Assembly: GCF_036090055.1 (NCBI RefSeq)
Contig: NZ_CP107970.1
Span: 4,485,001-4,549,000 of the forward strand
Direction of reading: 5' to 3'
Length of the DNA: 64,000 nucleotides
From: Nocardioides sp. NBC_00368
GTDB lineage: Bacteria; Actinomycetota; Actinomycetes; Propionibacteriales; Nocardioidaceae
Shown here: positions 17,943 to 27,174 of the stretch, in pieces
Position numbering within the stretch: the stretch's first letter is position 1
How the letters are laid out: every line of letters starts with the position of its first letter
Made by a program: the position numbers and the translations under genes
Notes under the pieces: generated by a model
Seen by the model: only the letters and a program-made list of their open reading frames with translations
What the model was told of the DNA's origin: nothing
Databases searched by the model: none

Positions 17943-20900
17943 CGGCTGGACCGTCCTTCGACACCGTCCTGGTCGCCAACCGAGGGGAGATCGCCCGCCG
18001 GGTGATGCGCAGCGCGCGCGAGCTCGGGATGCGTACGGTCGCGGTCTTCTCCGAGGCCGACCGGGCGGCACCACACGTGCGGGAGGCCGACGAGGCCGTC
18101 TGTCTGGGCTCCGCGCCCGCACGGGACTCCTATCTCCGCGGCGATCTGATCATCGCAGCAGCCCTGCGCACCGGCGCGGGGCTGCTCCATCCGGGCTACG
18201 GCTTCCTGTCGGAGAGCGCTGCCTTCGCCCGAGAGGTCGAGGCGGCAGGCCTTCGGTTCGTCGGTCCGACGCCCGACCAGATCAGCGCCTTCGGCGAGAA
18301 GCACTCGGCCCGCCGGCTCGCCGAGAGCGCCGGGGTGCCGATGCTGGCCGGCACGGGCCTGCTCTCCGGTCCGGATGAGGCGGCCGAGGAGGCCGCCCGG
18401 ATCGGGCTGCCCGTGATGGTCAAAGCCACCGGCGGCGGTGGCGGCATCGGGATGACCGCGTGCAGCTCGGAGGAGGACGTCCGGGTCGCCTTCGAGCGCG
18501 TCGCGCGGCTGGCCCAGACCAGCTTCGGGACCGCCGGGGTCTTTCTGGAGCACCTGGTGCGTCCTGCCCGCCATGTCGAGGTGCAGATCTTCGGCGACGG
18601 AGAGGGTCAGGTCGCCGTGCTCGGCGACCGCGACTGCTCCCTGCAGCGCCGCAACCAGAAGGTGATCGAGGAGGCGCCCGCACCTGCTCTTCCCGAGCAC
18701 GTACGCACCGTCCTGCACGACTCCGCGCGCCAGCTCGCCAAGTCGGTCTCCTACCGCTCGGCCGGCACCGTGGAGTTCGTCTACGACCCGGGCCGTGAGC
18801 AGATCTCCTTCCTGGAGATGAACACCCGCCTCCAGGTCGAGCACGCCGTCACCGAGCAGGTGATGGGCATCGACATCGTCGCGCTGATGCTGCGACTGGC
18901 CCGCGACGGCGTCGGTGCATTGCCGGACGAGCTCTTCCGCAAGTGTCCTCCGCCCCGGGCGTACGCCGTCGAGGCCCGTGTCTACGCCGAGGACCCGGCC
19001 AAGGACTCGATGCCGTCCTCCGGCCTGGTCACGCGTGCGATCCTGCCGGAGCCGACCGACACCGTCAGGGTCGACTCCTGGATCGAGACCGGGCTCGAGG
19101 TCTCGCCCCACTACGACCCGCTGCTCGCCAAGGTGATCGCCACCGGGGCGACCCGCGACGAGGCGCTGGACACGCTGGGCGCCGCGCTCGCACAGACCCG
19201 GATCGACGGCATCGTCACCAACGTCTCCGCGCTGCGCGCGATGACGACCTATCCCGAGCTCCGCTCGGCCACGCACTCGACCTCGACCCTCCCCGAACGC
19301 GCCAAGGAGGGCAGCGGGGGCGACCCGGACCCGCGCATCGACGTCCTCGACCCGGGCGTGCTCACCACCGTCCAGGACCTTCCGGGCCGGGTGGGCTACT
19401 GGCAGGTCGGGGTGCCTCCGTCGGGTCCGTTCGATCCGGTCTCCTTCGCCGAGGCCAACCTGGCCGTCGGCAACGACCGTGGCGCGCCGGGCCTCGAGGT
19501 GACGGTGCCGCTGGCAACGGGCCGGACGACGGCCGGGGGGCCGACGCTGGTCTTCTCCGATCCCGCCGTCGTCTGCGTGACCGGTGCCCCCATGCCGGTC
19601 AGCGTCGACGGCGTCCCTGCCCCGCAGTGGGAGCCGATCGAGCTCCCCGCGGGGGCGACGTTGAAGCTGGGCCGCACCGACGGGCCGGGTCTGCGGACCT
19701 ACATCGCGGTCCGCGGTGGCCTGGACGTGCCGGACTACCTGGGCAGCGCCTCGACGTTCACGCTCGGCGGGTTCGGCGGTCACGCCGGGCGTACGCTGCA
19801 GCGTGGTGACGTGCTCCGCCCCGGCACCGTGGTCGATCCGCAGGCACAGCCCGCGGCGACGCCGGTGTCGCGACGGCCGGCACTGACCAACACCTGGGAG
19901 ATCGGCGTCACCGAGGGCCCGCACGGGGCCCCGGAGTTCTTCACGCGCGCCGACCTGGACCAGCTCTACTCGGCGAGCTACCGGGTGCACCACAACTCGG
20001 CTCGCACCGGCGTACGCCTGATCGGGCCGAAGCCGACCTGGGCCCGTGCCGACGGTGGCGAGGCCGGGCTGCACCCGTCGAACATCCACGACACGCCCTA
20101 CACGGTCGGTTCGCTCGACTTCACCGGGGACACCCCGATCATCCTCGGCCCCGACGGGCCGTCGCTGGGCGGCTTCGTCTGCCCGGCGGTCGTCGCCAGC
20201 GGCGAGCTGTGGAAGGTCGGCCAACTGCGTCCAGGGGACGCAGTCAAGTTCGTGCCGGTGCGGGAGAGCAAGGCGGCCGGCCTGGTCAACCACCGTTCCT
20301 CGCTGACCGTCGCCCACGGGTCGGGCGGCGACGGCGACGACGGTGTCCTGGGCCGCCTGCCCCGGACGCCGGCGAGGCCGGAGGTCACCTACCGGCGCAG
20401 CGGTGACAACTCAGTGCTGGTCGAGTACGGGCCGATGACGCTCGACCTGGGCCTCCGGATGCGGGTGCACGCACTGCAGTCGGCACTGGCCGAGCACGCG
20501 CCGCCGGGCATCATCGACGTCACGCCCGGGATCCGGTCGCTGCAGGTCCACACCGACTCCTCGGTCCTTCGGGCCGGCCAGGTCGCGGGACTCCTGCGCG
20601 AGCTGGAGGAGGACCTTCCCGCCAGCTCCGAGCTGACCGTGCCCTCACGCCGGGTGCGGCTGCCGCTGTCCTGGGACGACCCGGCGACCCGGGAGGCGAT
20701 CGAGCGCTACACCGCCGGCGTACGCGACGACGCGCCGTGGGCGCCGTGGAACATCGAGTTCATCCGCCGGATCAACGGGCTCGCCTCGGTCGAGGAGGTC
20801 CACCGGACGGTCTTCGACGCGTCGTACCTGGTCCTCGGGCTGGGGGATGTCTACCTGGGGGCGCCGGTCGCGACCCCGCTGGACCCGCGCCACCGGCTGG

Positions 20901-21619
20901 TGACGACGAAGTACAACCCGGCGCGCACCTGGACGGCGGAGAACTCCGTCGGCATCGGTGGTGCCTACATGTGCATCTATGGGATGGAGGGGCCGGGCGG
21001 CTATCAGCTGGTCGGGCGGACCACTCAGGTCTTCAACCGATTTCGGCGCTCCACGTCGGCCGGCGGGCCCTTCCACGACGACCCGTGGGCGCTGCGGTTC
21101 TTCGACCGGATCGAGTGGTACCCCGTCTCCGCCGACGAGCTCCTCGAGCTCCGGGCGGAGGTCGACGCCGGGCGCGGTGAGTTCGAGACCGAGGAGGGCA
21201 CCTTCTCGATCAAGGACTACGACCGCTTCCTCACCGCCAACGCGGACTCGATCGCAGCCTTCCGCGACCAGCAGTCCGCGGCCTTCGACGAGGAGCGCGA
21301 GCGCTGGAAGGCGGCCGGCGAGTTCGACATCTGCGACCGGCTCGACGCGCGGGGCGACCCGTCGGAGGTCGACGTGCCCGAGGGGTGCGTGCAGGTGACC
21401 GCGCCGTTCACCTCGACCGTCTGGAAGGTCGTCGCGAGCCGCGGGTCGAGGCTGGCACAGGACGACCCGCTGATGGTCGTCGAGGCGATGAAGATGGAGG
21501 CGAGCGTCCCGGTTCCGGTCGCCGGCGAGGTGGCCGAGGTCTACGTGAAGCCGGGCGAGCAGATCGTCCCGGGACAGGTCATCGCCGCGGTGCGGCCGCT
21601 CGACGGGCCCGGATCTTGA
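17939..21619 (+). CDS. Biotin-dependent urea/guanidine carboxylase
   Basis: 1226-aa multidomain enzyme. Residues 1-450 are biotin carboxylase (VLVANRGEIARRVMRSA; ATP-grasp glycine loop KATGGGGGIGM near 162-172; EMNTRLQVEHAVTE). KipA/AHS2-type and KipI/AHS1-type carboxyltransferase halves start near 463 and 814 (the latter with IGGAYMCIYGMEGPGGY). The biotinyl domain near 1180 has VEAMKMEAS, the Lys being the biotin site. The family carboxylates urea or guanidine with ATP and bicarbonate. The DUF1989 partners favour guanidine. The true start is ATG 17939; a longer upstream frame is an overlap with the previous gene. Confidence 0.93.
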   Translation: MTAGPSFDTVLVANRGEIARRVMRSARELGMRTVAVFSEADRAAPHVREADEAVCLGSAPARDSYLRGDLIIAAALRTGAGLLHPGYGFLSESAAFAREVEAAGLRFVGPTPDQISAFGEKHSARRLAESAGVPMLAGTGLLSGPDEAAEEAARIGLPVMVKATGGGGGIGMTACSSEEDVRVAFERVARLAQTSFGTAGVFLEHLVRPARHVEVQIFGDGEGQVAVLGDRDCSLQRRNQKVIEEAPAPALPEHVRTVLHDSARQLAKSVSYRSAGTVEFVYDPGREQISFLEMNTRLQVEHAVTEQVMGIDIVALMLRLARDGVGALPDELFRKCPPPRAYAVEARVYAEDPAKDSMPSSGLVTRAILPEPTDTVRVDSWIETGLEVSPHYDPLLAKVIATGATRDEALDTLGAALAQTRIDGIVTNVSALRAMTTYPELRSATHSTSTLPERAKEGSGGDPDPRIDVLDPGVLTTVQDLPGRVGYWQVGVPPSGPFDPVSFAEANLAVGNDRGAPGLEVTVPLATGRTTAGGPTLVFSDPAVVCVTGAPMPVSVDGVPAPQWEPIELPAGATLKLGRTDGPGLRTYIAVRGGLDVPDYLGSASTFTLGGFGGHAGRTLQRGDVLRPGTVVDPQAQPAATPVSRRPALTNTWEIGVTEGPHGAPEFFTRADLDQLYSASYRVHHNSARTGVRLIGPKPTWARADGGEAGLHPSNIHDTPYTVGSLDFTGDTPIILGPDGPSLGGFVCPAVVASGELWKVGQLRPGDAVKFVPVRESKAAGLVNHRSSLTVAHGSGGDGDDGVLGRLPRTPARPEVTYRRSGDNSVLVEYGPMTLDLGLRMRVHALQSALAEHAPPGIIDVTPGIRSLQVHTDSSVLRAGQVAGLLRELEEDLPASSELTVPSRRVRLPLSWDDPATREAIERYTAGVRDDAPWAPWNIEFIRRINGLASVEEVHRTVFDASYLVLGLGDVYLGAPVATPLDPRHRLVTTKYNPARTWTAENSVGIGGAYMCIYGMEGPGGYQLVGRTTQVFNRFRRSTSAGGPFHDDPWALRFFDRIEWYPVSADELLELRAEVDAGRGEFETEEGTFSIKDYDRFLTANADSIAAFRDQQSAAFDEERERWKAAGEFDICDRLDARGDPSEVDVPEGCVQVTAPFTSTVWKVVASRGSRLAQDDPLMVVEAMKMEASVPVPVAGEVAEVYVKPGEQIVPGQVIAAVRPLDGPGS

Positions 21620-23313
21620 TCCACTCGCTTCCCGGCGGCGCGGTCGAACGCGCCGCCGAGGTCCTCGACCGGATCGAGGCGTCGGACCGGCCGGAGATCT
21701 GGATCTCGCTGCGTACGCGAGACGACCTGCTCGAGGAGGCCGCCGCGATCGACGCGAAGGCGGCCGGCGGGGAGATCCTTCCCCTGGCCGGCCGTCTGCT
21801 GGCGGTCAAGGACAACATCGATGTCCGCGGCCTGCCGACGACCGCCGGAGCGCCGTCGTACGCCTACACGCCGTCGGCCGACGCCACCGCCGTCGCCCGG
21901 CTGCGCGCGGCCGGTGCCCTGGTCGTGGGGAAGACGAACCTGGACCAGTTCGCGACCGGGCTCGTCGGCACCCGTAGCCCGTACGGTGCCGTCCGCAACG
22001 CCTGGGACCCGACCCGGATCTCGGGAGGGTCCTCGTCGGGCTCGGCGGTCGCGGTCGCCCTCGGTCTGGTCGACCTCGCGCTGGGGACCGACACCGCCGG
22101 CTCCGGAAGGGTGCCGGCGGCGCTCAACGGCATCGTCGGGGTGAAGCCGTCGCGTGGGCTGGTGCCGGTCACGGGTGTCGTGCCTGCCTGCTACACGCTC
22201 GACTGCGTCACCGTCTTCGCCCGCGATCTCGCGTCCGCGCGGGCAGCCGCGGAGCTGATGGCCGGGCCCGATCCCTCGGACCCGTTGTCGCGTACGTTGC
22301 CGGCAGATTCCGGACTGCCGCCGGTGCCGCGGGTGGCGGTGCCGACCGGCGAGCATCTCGACGGGCTCGCGCCGGGCTGGTCCGACGCCTTCCGCGCAGT
22401 CGCCGCGCGCCTGGCCTCAGCCGGGGTCGAGGTCGTCGAGACCGACATCTCGCCACTGCTCGAGGCGGCCAGGCTGCTCTACGAGGGCGCCTTCGTCGCC
22501 GAGAGGTACGCCGCGGTCGGCTCCCACCTCGAAGCCAACCGTGACCTCATCGGGACCGACCTCGACCCGACGGTCGCCGAGATCGTCCTCGCCGGGGCAT
22601 CGGCCAGCGCGGCCGACTGGGCACGCGACGTCGCCCGTCTCGCGCGCCTCGGGGCGGCGGGACGCGAGGCGCTCGCCGGCTGCTCGGCGCTGCTGACACC
22701 GACGACGACCTGGCACCCGACCCTGGCCGAGGTGGCCGCGGATCCGGTGGGCGCGAACGCGCGCCTGGGCCGCTACACGAACTTCGCGAACCTCCTCGAC
22801 ATGGCCTCGCTCGCGATCCCGGCCGGCCAGGTAGGCGGTCTGCCCTTCGGGGTGATGCTGAGCGGGGCGGCTGGCAGCGACCGCACCCTGGCCGCGCTCG
22901 GCCACACCCTGCTCAGCCCGAGCGTCGATCTGTTCGTGGTGGGGGCGCACCTGTCGGGGATGCCGCTCAACCACCAGCTGGTCGAGGCCGGGGCGACCCT
23001 GCTGCGCCCGGTGTCGACCTCGGCTGACTACCGGCTGTTCGCCCTGGAGACGGCGCCGCCGAAGCCCGGACTGGTCCGCGTCGGTGATCCCGCGACCGGG
23101 GTGCGGATCGACGGCGAGCTCTGGCGCGTCCCGGCCGCGGGCTTCGGGACGTTCGTGGGTGGCGTACCTGCTCCGATGGCGATCGGAAAGGTGACGTTGG
23201 CGGACGGCTCCTCGGTTTCGGGATTTCTGGTGGAGCCGATCGCGGTCGAAAGAGCCGCTGATATCTCATCGCATGGTGGCTGGCGCCGTTACCGGTCTGA
23301 GCAGGGCCTTTAA
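21616..23313 (+). CDS. atzF: Allophanate hydrolase
   Basis: 565-aa amidase-signature enzyme with a C-terminal allophanate-hydrolase domain. The catalytic Ser-cisSer-Lys triad is visible: Lys in RLLAVKDNIDVRG, the cis-Ser in GGSSSGSAVAVA, and the nucleophile in GTDTAGSGRVPAALN. The TTPTTTWHPTL stretch and the final 130 residues (FVVGAHLSGMPLNHQLVEAG) match the AtzF tail, which decarboxylates the intermediate. It splits allophanate into ammonium and CO2. The start is TTG at 21616, sharing TTGA with the carboxylase stop; no ATG/GTG exists nearby in frame. Last gene of the operon. Confidence 0.93.
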   Translation: MIHSLPGGAVERAAEVLDRIEASDRPEIWISLRTRDDLLEEAAAIDAKAAGGEILPLAGRLLAVKDNIDVRGLPTTAGAPSYAYTPSADATAVARLRAAGALVVGKTNLDQFATGLVGTRSPYGAVRNAWDPTRISGGSSSGSAVAVALGLVDLALGTDTAGSGRVPAALNGIVGVKPSRGLVPVTGVVPACYTLDCVTVFARDLASARAAAELMAGPDPSDPLSRTLPADSGLPPVPRVAVPTGEHLDGLAPGWSDAFRAVAARLASAGVEVVETDISPLLEAARLLYEGAFVAERYAAVGSHLEANRDLIGTDLDPTVAEIVLAGASASAADWARDVARLARLGAAGREALAGCSALLTPTTTWHPTLAEVAADPVGANARLGRYTNFANLLDMASLAIPAGQVGGLPFGVMLSGAAGSDRTLAALGHTLLSPSVDLFVVGAHLSGMPLNHQLVEAGATLLRPVSTSADYRLFALETAPPKPGLVRVGDPATGVRIDGELWRVPAAGFGTFVGGVPAPMAIGKVTLADGSSVSGFLVEPIAVERAADISSHGGWRRYRSEQGL

Positions 23314-23576
23314 CGTTTGGCGTGGATATCAGTTATGGGACCGGGGTCATTCCTCCTGATGGCACACGACTCTGTTCAACCGCCGGAAACCCCGTCACAC
23401 TGGGCAGAATTCCGCCAGCATTATCGCCCGGGAGGGATGCTGTGCCGTGTCTATTGGTGGGTCGCGCCATACACTTTGTTGACAGAGAATTCAACCCTCC
23501 CGTGGGACTTTCGACTCTATTCCTTAGGGGAAGAAGACTCTTTCGAATCTTCCCCGAAACTCGGGAGGCCGCTTAG
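23314..23576. other. AT-richer intergenic region before the AmtR-like gene
   Basis: 263 bases without a supported gene. There is a possible TTGACA -35 at 23479-23484 but no clear -10. A hairpin ggggaaga/tcttcccc (23527-23534 with 23548-23555) lies in the probable leader of the regulator. No copy of the ACCTGTC operator was found here. Confidence 0.4.
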
Positions 23577-24311
23577 ATGGCGTACATGACAACTAGGCGT
23601 TCTCGGCCCGGCCGCCCCAGGCATGTGCCCGATTCGGGTACTGCCTCACCACGTGACCAGATCCTCGATGCTGCTGCGCGACTCTTCGTGTCCCAGGGCT
23701 TCGCGGCGACGTCCACCCGCGAGATCGCCGACCAGGTCGGCATCCGTCAGGCCTCTCTCTACTACCACTTCGCAGGCAAGGACGAGATCCTCGTCGAGCT
23801 GCTCCGTAAGTCGGTCCGCCCGACCACGGACAAGGTCGAGAAGATCCTCAACCAGGTGCCGCCGCTCGATTACGAGACCGCTCTTTATCTGCTGGTCCTC
23901 GTCGACGTACGCACCCTTGCCGACGTCGACCACAACGTCGGCATGCTCTACATGCTGCCGGACGTGACCAACGGCGAGGTCTACACCGAGTTCCGCAAGG
24001 AGCACCAGGAGCTGGCCGCTGCCTATGCCGATCTCGCCAGCAAGGTGGCCTCGGAGAAGGTGCTGGAAGGTGTCAGCCTGAAGCAGCTGGGCAACATGCT
24101 CATCCAGCAGGTCGAAGGCGTCATCAACATGCGCGCCGAGATGATCACCGAGAACACGGTCCGCAGGATCTCGTGCCCGGAGGCGTGGGCGATCGCGTCC
24201 TCGTGCCTGCGGATGTGCGGGGTCAGCCAGGACAAGATCCAGGCCGCGAACGCGGTCGCGGTGGAGATGCTCGACGACTTCCTCGAGGACAGGGTTCGCG
24301 AGCTCGCCTGA
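23577..24311 (+). CDS. amtR: AmtR-like TetR-family nitrogen regulator
   Basis: 244-aa TetR-type repressor. The DNA-binding domain (DQILDAAARLFVSQGFAATS, EIADQVGIRQASLYYHFAGK) and parts of the ligand domain (DVRTLADVDHNVGMLYMLP) match corynebacterial AmtR better than generic TetR proteins. AmtR represses nitrogen-assimilation genes and is released by modified GlnK rather than by a small ligand. ATG 23577 has gggagg 8 bases upstream. The gene sits directly behind the guanidine/urea operon, whose promoter has two matching operators. In mycobacteria an AmtR protein is reported to control urea-amidolyase genes. Identity is by pattern, not by alignment. Confidence 0.75.
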   Translation: MAYMTTRRSRPGRPRHVPDSGTASPRDQILDAAARLFVSQGFAATSTREIADQVGIRQASLYYHFAGKDEILVELLRKSVRPTTDKVEKILNQVPPLDYETALYLLVLVDVRTLADVDHNVGMLYMLPDVTNGEVYTEFRKEHQELAAAYADLASKVASEKVLEGVSLKQLGNMLIQQVEGVINMRAEMITENTVRRISCPEAWAIASSCLRMCGVSQDKIQAANAVAVEMLDDFLEDRVRELA

Positions 24312-24464
24312 CAAGGCAGGCTGACAAGACGGTAACTGGTGGGTAGGGCTTGCGCGTGTGAGTTGCCCAGTTGAGGCTTGAACGACACACTTTCCGAGCC
24401 CGTTGCCCGCTTCCCCACCGCGAGGACCCCCACACGTGTGCATTGACCCTTCCGGAGGCCACTG

Positions 24465-25676
24465 ATGGCCCGGAAGCAGACAGCCATCCTCTCCGTCACC
24501 CGCGGGGTCACGACGCTCAACGGCCTCGTGGTGGATCGTCCGTGGGGAGAGGATCCGCACCAAGCAGGCATCCGGGCCGTACGCGAGCAGCTCGCCGGCC
24601 CGAGCCGCAAGCCCGTCCAGGTCGTCGCCACCGACGACGAGGCCCGGGTCCGGATGGTCGTCCATCCCGACGGGCACGTCACCGACTTCGAGACCCTCGA
24701 GGTCTTCGGTAGCTACGGCTCGCCCGACGAGGTTCCAGGCGCCGCGTGGCTCCCTACCGCGATCGCGCCGCTGGTCATCCAGGCCGAGGTCGAGCCGTTC
24801 CCCGAGCCCGAGCCCGAACCTGAGCCGTACGTCCCGCCGGTCCTGGCCGTGCCGGCGCCTGTGGTCGAAGAGCCCGAGCCTGTGACTGAGCCCGTGCCCG
24901 AGCCGGAGCCGGAACCGGATTTGGAACCGGAACCGGAGTTGGAACCGGAACCAGAACCTGAGCCGGAACCCGAGCCGCCGCCAGCACCGGCGCCCGCGCC
25001 GCCTCCGGCACCCGCGCCGCTGCCCGAGCCGGACCCAGAGCCTGTCGCCGAGCGGTCGCCGGGGCCGTTGGTGCCGTTGCACCACATGGAGCCGGGCCCG
25101 TACCGACGTTCCCGGATCACCCGTCGCGGCCGGGTGGTGCTGGTCGTCGTCTGCCTGCTCCTGCTGATCCTGATCTACGAGGTCGTACGCGGCGTCGTGA
25201 CCGGTTCCGACGCCGACTCCTCCGACAAGAAGGAGCCGCAGAGCCAGCAGTCGGAGCCGACCGCCGGGGCCAGCGACGAGGTCATCGAGCCGCCCTCGGC
25301 GTCGCCCTCGCCGAGCGCGACGGCGTCCTCGGTACGTGTCGAACCGACGCCGACTCCGACGCCCAAGCCGACCAAGAAGCCGGCGCCCGAGCCGACCAGG
25401 ACGCTGTCGGTGAAGGCGATCGCGATGACCGAGGCGATCGGGCTGCGGATCGACGCCAGCAGGCTGCCGGTGACCGCCACGATCGCGATGGATCCGTGGG
25501 GTGCGCCGGAGCGGTTCACGCGTACGGTCACGATCACCGAGCCCAACCAGCTCGTGGTGATCAAGCCGGTCGCCTCCGGGCACGCGGAATGGAGCGTCCG
25601 CGTCGAAGGAGCCGCGAAGGTCACCGGCTACACGCACTCCTGGCCGAAGGGCGATCGCGAGTTCGTCAAGCGTTGA
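24465..25676 (+). CDS. Membrane-anchored protein with Glu-Pro repeat stalk, unknown function
   Basis: 403 aa in four parts. An N-terminal globular domain of about 100 residues (AILSVTRGVTTLNGLVVDRP, then DDEARVRMVVHPDGHVTDFE) comes first. About 95 residues of Glu-Pro dipeptides, turning to Ala-Pro, follow. A basic segment and a single membrane helix (VVLVVVCLLLLILIYEVV) come next. An outer part has a Ser/Thr/Pro linker and a final beta-like domain (LSVKAIAMTEAIGLRIDAS). With positives before the helix, the EP stalk should be cytoplasmic and the C-terminus outside. ATG 24465 follows ggagg. I do not recognise a family. Confidence 0.75.
   Translation: MARKQTAILSVTRGVTTLNGLVVDRPWGEDPHQAGIRAVREQLAGPSRKPVQVVATDDEARVRMVVHPDGHVTDFETLEVFGSYGSPDEVPGAAWLPTAIAPLVIQAEVEPFPEPEPEPEPYVPPVLAVPAPVVEEPEPVTEPVPEPEPEPDLEPEPELEPEPEPEPEPEPPPAPAPAPPPAPAPLPEPDPEPVAERSPGPLVPLHHMEPGPYRRSRITRRGRVVLVVVCLLLLILIYEVVRGVVTGSDADSSDKKEPQSQQSEPTAGASDEVIEPPSASPSPSATASSVRVEPTPTPTPKPTKKPAPEPTRTLSVKAIAMTEAIGLRIDASRLPVTATIAMDPWGAPERFTRTVTITEPNQLVVIKPVASGHAEWSVRVEGAAKVTGYTHSWPKGDREFVKR
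24788..25050 (+). repeat. Glu-Pro/Ala-Pro coding repeat
   Basis: Tandem gag-ccg type codons with variation (gaa, ccc, cct, gcg) encode long (EP)n and (AP)n runs inside the membrane protein gene. Synonymous codons are mixed, so the peptide repeat appears to be selected rather than the DNA repeat. Confidence 0.85.
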
Positions 25677-25793
25677 TCCGTCCGGGCCGAGGCGGTTCGA
25701 TACAGGACTGGATTGCTACCAGGGTCGGATGTGTGGGACTCCGGTCCGGCGTACGCTGCACAAGAACCTGTTACTGCGCCTCGGAGGTTTCGC

Positions 25794-27164
25794 ATGCCGC
25801 TCAAGATCACGCCGCCGGTCCGCACGCCCGGGATCGCCGGCCGGGCGCTCCACCAGGTGGAGCGCACCGCGAAGCAGGGTGTGCGCTGGGCGCTGGGGCA
25901 CGGGTTGCCGCGTACGGTCATCACCCGAGCCGCGAAGAAGGGCGACCTCCAGGGCGATCTGATCCTCAGCGGACCGGGATCGCACACCTTCGACCTGATC
26001 GATCTCTTCGAGGAGGTGCGCGCGCAGGGGCCGCTCTATCGCGGCGCGTTCAGCCAGGTCGCGACCGACCAGGCGGTCATCCGCGAGGTGCTGACCAGCC
26101 CCGACTTCGTGACCGGGTTCTTCGCGCCCGACGCGGGCGGCGGATGGATGGCGAAGGCCGGCACCTGGGCGGCCAGCGACGTGTTCAACCCGATCCAGCC
26201 GCCGTCGCTGCTCGCGACCGAGCCGCCGGCCCACACCCGCTACCGCAAGCTCGTCACGCGCGTGTTCACGGTGAAGGCCGTCGAGCGGCTGCGCGGGCGC
26301 ACCGAGGAGATCGCCCGCGAGCTTCTCGACGACCTGGAGAAGTCGGGGGCCTCCGAGGTCGACCTCGTCTCGCGCTACTGCGGGCTGCTGCCGATCACGG
26401 TCATCTCGGAGGTGCTCGGGGTGCCGGTCGAGCTCCGCGAGCGCATGCTCGAGATGGGCAAGGGCGCCGCGCTGAGCCTCGACATCGGGCTCGACTGGGG
26501 CACCTTCCGCGGCATGGAGGCGTCGCTGGAGGAGTTCGACACCTGGCTGCGCGGACACCTCGACCACATCGCCGCCCATCCCGGCGACGACCTGCTGAGC
26601 CAGCTCGTCGCGGTACGCGAGGACGGCGACCGGCTCAGCGAGCCCGAGCTGCGCGCGATCGCCGGCCTCGTCTTCGCGGCCGGGTTCGAGACCACCGTGA
26701 ACCTGATCGGCAACGGCATCGCGCTGCTCCACGACAACCCCGATCAGCTCGACATCCTGCGCGATCGCCCCGAGCTGTGGGCGAACGCCGCCGACGAGGT
26801 GCTCCGGCTCGACCCGCCGGTGCTGCTGACCGGCCGGGTCGCCCGTCAGGACTCGGTGATCGCAGGACAGCCGATCCCGCGCGGCACCATCATCAACACC
26901 ATCCTCGCGGCCGCCAACCGCGACCCGGCGGTGTTCACCGATCCGCACGTGTTCGACGTGACCCGGGAGAACGCCCGCGACCACATCTCCTTCTCGAGCG
27001 GCCGCCACTTCTGTCTCGGTGCCGCCCTGGCCAGGATGGAGGGCGAGATCGGCCTCCGGCTCCTCTTCGAGCGCTTCCCGGACCTGAAGCTCCTCGACGG
27101 CCGCGAGCGTCACCCCACCCGCATCCTTCGCGGCTACTCCCACCTGCCCGCGCGTCTCGCCTGA
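25794..27164 (+). CDS. Cytochrome P450
   Basis: 456-aa soluble bacterial P450 monooxygenase. Seen are the I-helix oxygen-binding motif AGFETT, the K-helix ExxR (DEVLRLDPPV), the PERF-like DPHVFDVTREN stretch and the heme loop FSSGRHFCLGAALAR, the Cys being the heme ligand. The N-terminus is about 50 residues longer than many class I P450s (MPLKITPPVRTPGIAGRA). ATG 25794 has cggaggt ahead. No ferredoxin or reductase gene is adjacent, so redox partners must come from elsewhere. Substrate unknown. It converges on the WYL regulator 11 bases away. Confidence 0.95.
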   Translation: MPLKITPPVRTPGIAGRALHQVERTAKQGVRWALGHGLPRTVITRAAKKGDLQGDLILSGPGSHTFDLIDLFEEVRAQGPLYRGAFSQVATDQAVIREVLTSPDFVTGFFAPDAGGGWMAKAGTWAASDVFNPIQPPSLLATEPPAHTRYRKLVTRVFTVKAVERLRGRTEEIARELLDDLEKSGASEVDLVSRYCGLLPITVISEVLGVPVELRERMLEMGKGAALSLDIGLDWGTFRGMEASLEEFDTWLRGHLDHIAAHPGDDLLSQLVAVREDGDRLSEPELRAIAGLVFAAGFETTVNLIGNGIALLHDNPDQLDILRDRPELWANAADEVLRLDPPVLLTGRVARQDSVIAGQPIPRGTIINTILAAANRDPAVFTDPHVFDVTRENARDHISFSSGRHFCLGAALARMEGEIGLRLLFERFPDLKLLDGRERHPTRILRGYSHLPARLA

Positions 27165-27174
27165 CCCAGCGAGG

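Noticed and set aside
24788..25050. CRISPR-like or satellite repeat
   Set aside because: The periodicity is of codons for Glu-Pro inside a reading frame with mixed synonymous codons; there are no spacers.
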